Shown piece by piece: positions 61,536-64,000 of a stretch of DNA of 64,000 nt. A program made the position numbers and the translations under genes. A model generated the notes under the pieces. That model was not told the origin of the DNA and made no database searches. It was given only the letters and a program-made list of their open reading frames with translations. Each line of letters begins with the position of its first letter. Positions within the stretch are counted from its first letter, which is position 1. Source of the stretch: Erythrophleum ivorense (Eukaryota; Streptophyta; Magnoliopsida; Fabales; Fabaceae); NCBI GenBank assembly GCA_026724425.1, contig JAIUCV010000003.1:56933088-56997087 (forward strand). The letters run 5' to 3'.

Positions 61536-62636
61536 TCAAAAGCTTCTCACAGGAACACTTGGCTTCCTCTGACCTCGACTATACCCGGAAGGTAGATGTT
61601 TTCCATTGTAGGAACGAGATCTCTTCATTGAAGTACCTGCAATACTCTGAAGAGACTTTATCCTGAAAGAAGAAGAACTACTTTTGGAAACCCTCTTTGA
61701 AGCAGATGATCCTCCTGAAGACACAACAGTACTAGTAGCAGCAAGAGCAAGAGCACGATTAATCTTCTCAACAGATGAAGAATCCAAAGACACCGATCTT
61801 CTTCTTGGCTGCAAATTCTCCACTTCCTCTTCAACTACCAACTCTCTTCTTCTTCCTCCTTCCTCATCTCCATTTCTCAATTCGCCATCACTATTTTCCA
61901 CCTGCCTATTATTTTCCCTTCCATTTTCAACGAGTTCCATCTGGGGTTCTTCTGAATCACTCGAACTAACGACATTCGACTCCGGCGATGTAATAACCGT
62001 CGCGGGGTTTGTAACGATCGGAGCTCGGCACATGGGGCAATTGATGTGAGATCGAAGCCAAGTATCAATACAAGGGAGATGAAAAGCATGATTACACTTG
62101 GGCAAAAGCCTAAGATTCTCGTCCTCTTCAAACTCACTCAGACAAATAGAGCACTCTGTTCCTTCAATCAAACCCTCCCCTTTCTTATACTGACAGATAG
62201 TAATCGCAGAAATGATCGATTGTTGAAGACCAGGGGTTCGGATATACCATATGGGGTGGTCCACCACAGGGCCCTGTTCCTCATCCAGAAAATCACCACG
62301 AGACTCCTCCTCTGTGTCCGAACTCCTCCTTCTTGTCAAACAACCAGAGAGGAATCTGCGGTAAATGGCGAAGCAGAAAACGGCGACGAAAGCAGCGGCG
62401 AGAAGAGAGATAACAACGGTCAGGAAGGTGGAAATCTTGTGGTGCTTATGGAAATCTCCATCATCTGAGTAGATCGGACGAGAAGGAGGTGGTGGAGGGT
62501 AGTAAATTGGGGGCACGATCGAGCAGTATTCGTGGCAAGCATTGCAATTAGAAGAGGTTAAACAAGAAGAAGTGTCTTTGACGGGGCAGAAGAGAGTGCA
62601 GATTTCTTCTAGAATCTTCCTGTGAAGGAGGCCCAT
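61536..62636 (-). CDS. ATL-family RING-H2 E3 ubiquitin ligase, membrane-anchored
   Basis: Single-exon frame of 366 aa. Residues 1-66 form a cysteine-rich luminal/apoplastic segment with a polyproline stretch (YYPPPPPSRP). One transmembrane helix lies at about 69-91 (STFLTVVISLLAAAFVAVF), followed by basic residues. The ATL-type GLD-like motif is at 135-142 (PGLQQSII). The RING-H2 finger has its eight ligands at Cys162, Cys165, Cys181, His183, His186, Cys189, Cys200 and Cys203 with exact C-x2-C-x15-C-x-H-x2-H-x2-C-x10-C-x2-C spacing. Trp193 is at the E2-contact position and a proline follows Cys200. The tail is acidic then serine/arginine-rich and probably disordered. The MGLLHRK start and layout suggest the ATL51/52/54 branch. 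Ubiquitin transfer with an E2 is the family role; targets are unknown. Intronless structure is normal for ATLs. Confidence 0.93.
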   Translation of the reverse strand: MGLLHRKILEEICTLFCPVKDTSSCLTSSNCNACHEYCSIVPPIYYPPPPPSRPIYSDDGDFHKHHKISTFLTVVISLLAAAFVAVFCFAIYRRFLSGCLTRRRSSDTEEESRGDFLDEEQGPVVDHPIWYIRTPGLQQSIISAITICQYKKGEGLIEGTECSICLSEFEEDENLRLLPKCNHAFHLPCIDTWLRSHINCPMCRAPIVTNPATVITSPESNVVSSSDSEEPQMELVENGRENNRQVENSDGELRNGDEEGGRRRELVVEEEVENLQPRRRSVSLDSSSVEKINRALALAATSTVVSSGGSSASKRVSKSSSSSFRIKSLQSIAGTSMKRSRSYNGKHLPSGYSRGQRKPSVPVRSF

Positions 62637-62845
62637 AGTGGAGAGAAGAAGAGAGAAAGCATCAGAGAAGGAACATCAATGGAGGAAGGGATCAGGCGAG
62701 GGGTTGATGGGCGAGAAGAGAAGAGGGGGACAAGCCTCGTTTTTGTTCAAAGGGTGGAACTTTGACAATGATGTATGGTCCGTGTTTTTGCGCGTTGCTT
62801 CTTTGACTTTAAGAGTTTGCTTGAGGTTTCATCTTTCATGACGGC

Positions 62846-62852
62846 TGACGTC
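62846..62852. promoter_or_regulatory. TGACGTC bZIP-type site upstream of the RING-H2 gene
   Basis: TGACGTC about 210 bp upstream of the start codon contains the TGACG core recognised by TGA-class bZIP factors and sits in a GC-rich island. It is a single site, so chance occurrence is possible. Confidence 0.3.
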
Positions 62853-62859
62853 GGTGGAT

Positions 62860-64000
62860 TTGGACCTCCTGCTCGGCCCAAATCCAGCTACCAAATGACA
62901 CATTTTATGGGTTTCAAGTGATATTGATTTTTTTTTTAAAGATTTGTATATTATTATTATTATTATTATTGTTATGGAGGTAATCCAACGACGAAAAGGT
63001 AATCTTTCAAAGAGTTGAATTCTCCCTACTTCCTTCGTTGTGTAATTATAGTCTTAAATATATCTATTTTTAAATGTAACAAAATATTTTAGAAACTAAT
63101 TTTTAATTATACCGATATTAATCTTAAAATATAAAGTAAATTATGCAAGTCTTTCTTAACTTTTATTAAAATTATATGAACGTTTTGGAATAAGAGTTAT
63201 ATTATATTTTATTATAATTTTAATTTTTTTATTAAAATACTCTCTATTAACTTAAATTAATTTTTTTGACTAACATACCATCTTACATTTTTTTTTATGG
63301 AAGGTAGTTTAGTTAAAAATTTTAAAATTAAATTAAAGTATATATTTTAAAAATAAATAAAAGATTTGTATACTTTTAATAAAATTCAAAAAATTATACA
63401 ATTTACTCTAAAATATAACAAAACATCTTTTGTTATTTTGAAAAAAAGAAAAAGTTAACATCAACATATCAAGTGAAAAGCACATGCCACTAAATATTAC
63501 CTCACATCCCCTTACACCTCCTAAAAACCTTTTGTTAACAATGATGCCAAGATGGCTGTCTCCCACAAAGGAAATATAAGGTCTTGTTCACTCAACCCAT
63601 AAGAAGTGACAAGAGTGATTTGGTGTGCTAAAGCACAACAGTTTATGGCCACTAAATTTTCAAGGGGTTTGAGCCTCCTATAAAACACTCATAATCCTTA
63701 ACTGTTTTGTTCGTCCTCTTTGTTATTATTATTTCTATCTTAGTTTTAATTTCTTTTGCTGATTTAGGTTGTTATTTTGCGTTCTTGTTATTAGACTTTT
63801 TGATGCACAGTGTCAAACTCATATACTTCTCTCTTCATTATTTTTTTTTTTTTGGGTTTTGCCAAAGAAAAAGTGTCATTTAATGAATCAATTAAATTAC
63901 CAAGTGGCTAAATAATTAATTTTGATATATACTTTGTCGCCGGATTTTAAAAAAATAAAAATATTAAATTAATTATTAATTTTTATTGATTTAATGCACA
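62860..64000. other. Intergenic DNA, no gene seen
   Basis: AT-rich sequence with an (ATT)n microsatellite at about 62950-62972. No coding segment, element terminus or RNA gene recognised to the end of the window. Confidence 0.5.

Overview
This window is plant nuclear DNA, almost certainly a eudicot (a rosid is my guess). It is very AT-rich with long non-coding stretches, its genes have GT-AG introns, and its mobile elements are typical plant LTR retrotransposons and hAT, CACTA and foldback DNA transposons. I see no RNA genes and nothing prokaryotic.

Only three genes look intact, all on the minus strand. They are a TIR-only protein (10721-11773, two exons, 183 aa), a 2-oxoglutarate/Fe(II)-dependent dioxygenase (54622-57007, four exons, 367 aa) and an ATL-type RING-H2 ubiquitin ligase (61536-62636, single exon, 366 aa). 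The TIR-only protein and the ATL ligase belong to families linked to plant immunity, but nothing in the sequence ties the three into one pathway.

The rest is a layered record of transposition. A non-coding repeat of about 6 kb is present twice in the same orientation: copy A (about 120-7650) and copy B (about 26572-51070). Different elements later inserted into each copy, so each copy preserves the empty sites of the other's insertions. Copy A took a 1.52-kb foldback element (4350-5871). Copy B took a Ty3/gypsy retrotransposon (28408-38749, minus strand), a 2.76-kb solo LTR (41244-44004) and a 5.27-kb hAT transposon (45344-50617). A second solo LTR (34978-37932) sits inside one LTR of that gypsy element, and a third (22671-26398) lies just left of copy B. 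All three solo LTRs have exact 5-bp target duplications, the hAT has an exact 8-bp one and the foldback an exact 10-bp one.

Between the copies, 7690-9500 holds a broken chromodomain-type gypsy fragment. From 14515 to 21545 lies a tandem array of 420-500-bp units, split by a 3.76-kb CACTA-type element (17198-20953) with a 3-bp target duplication. To the right of copy B are a short locally inverted triplication (51122-51335), a foldback MITE with a C-run at its centre (52016-52366) and a deleted Ty1/copia element (52654-54020) that is itself interrupted. Intergenic DNA from 57060 to 61535 and after 62860 holds nothing I recognise beyond a small MITE and simple repeats.

No new multi-gene system is apparent. 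The most notable structures are the set of reciprocal empty sites, the near-palindromic hairpins in the foldback element, and the clusters of a 12-bp palindrome-like motif in two of the solo LTRs.
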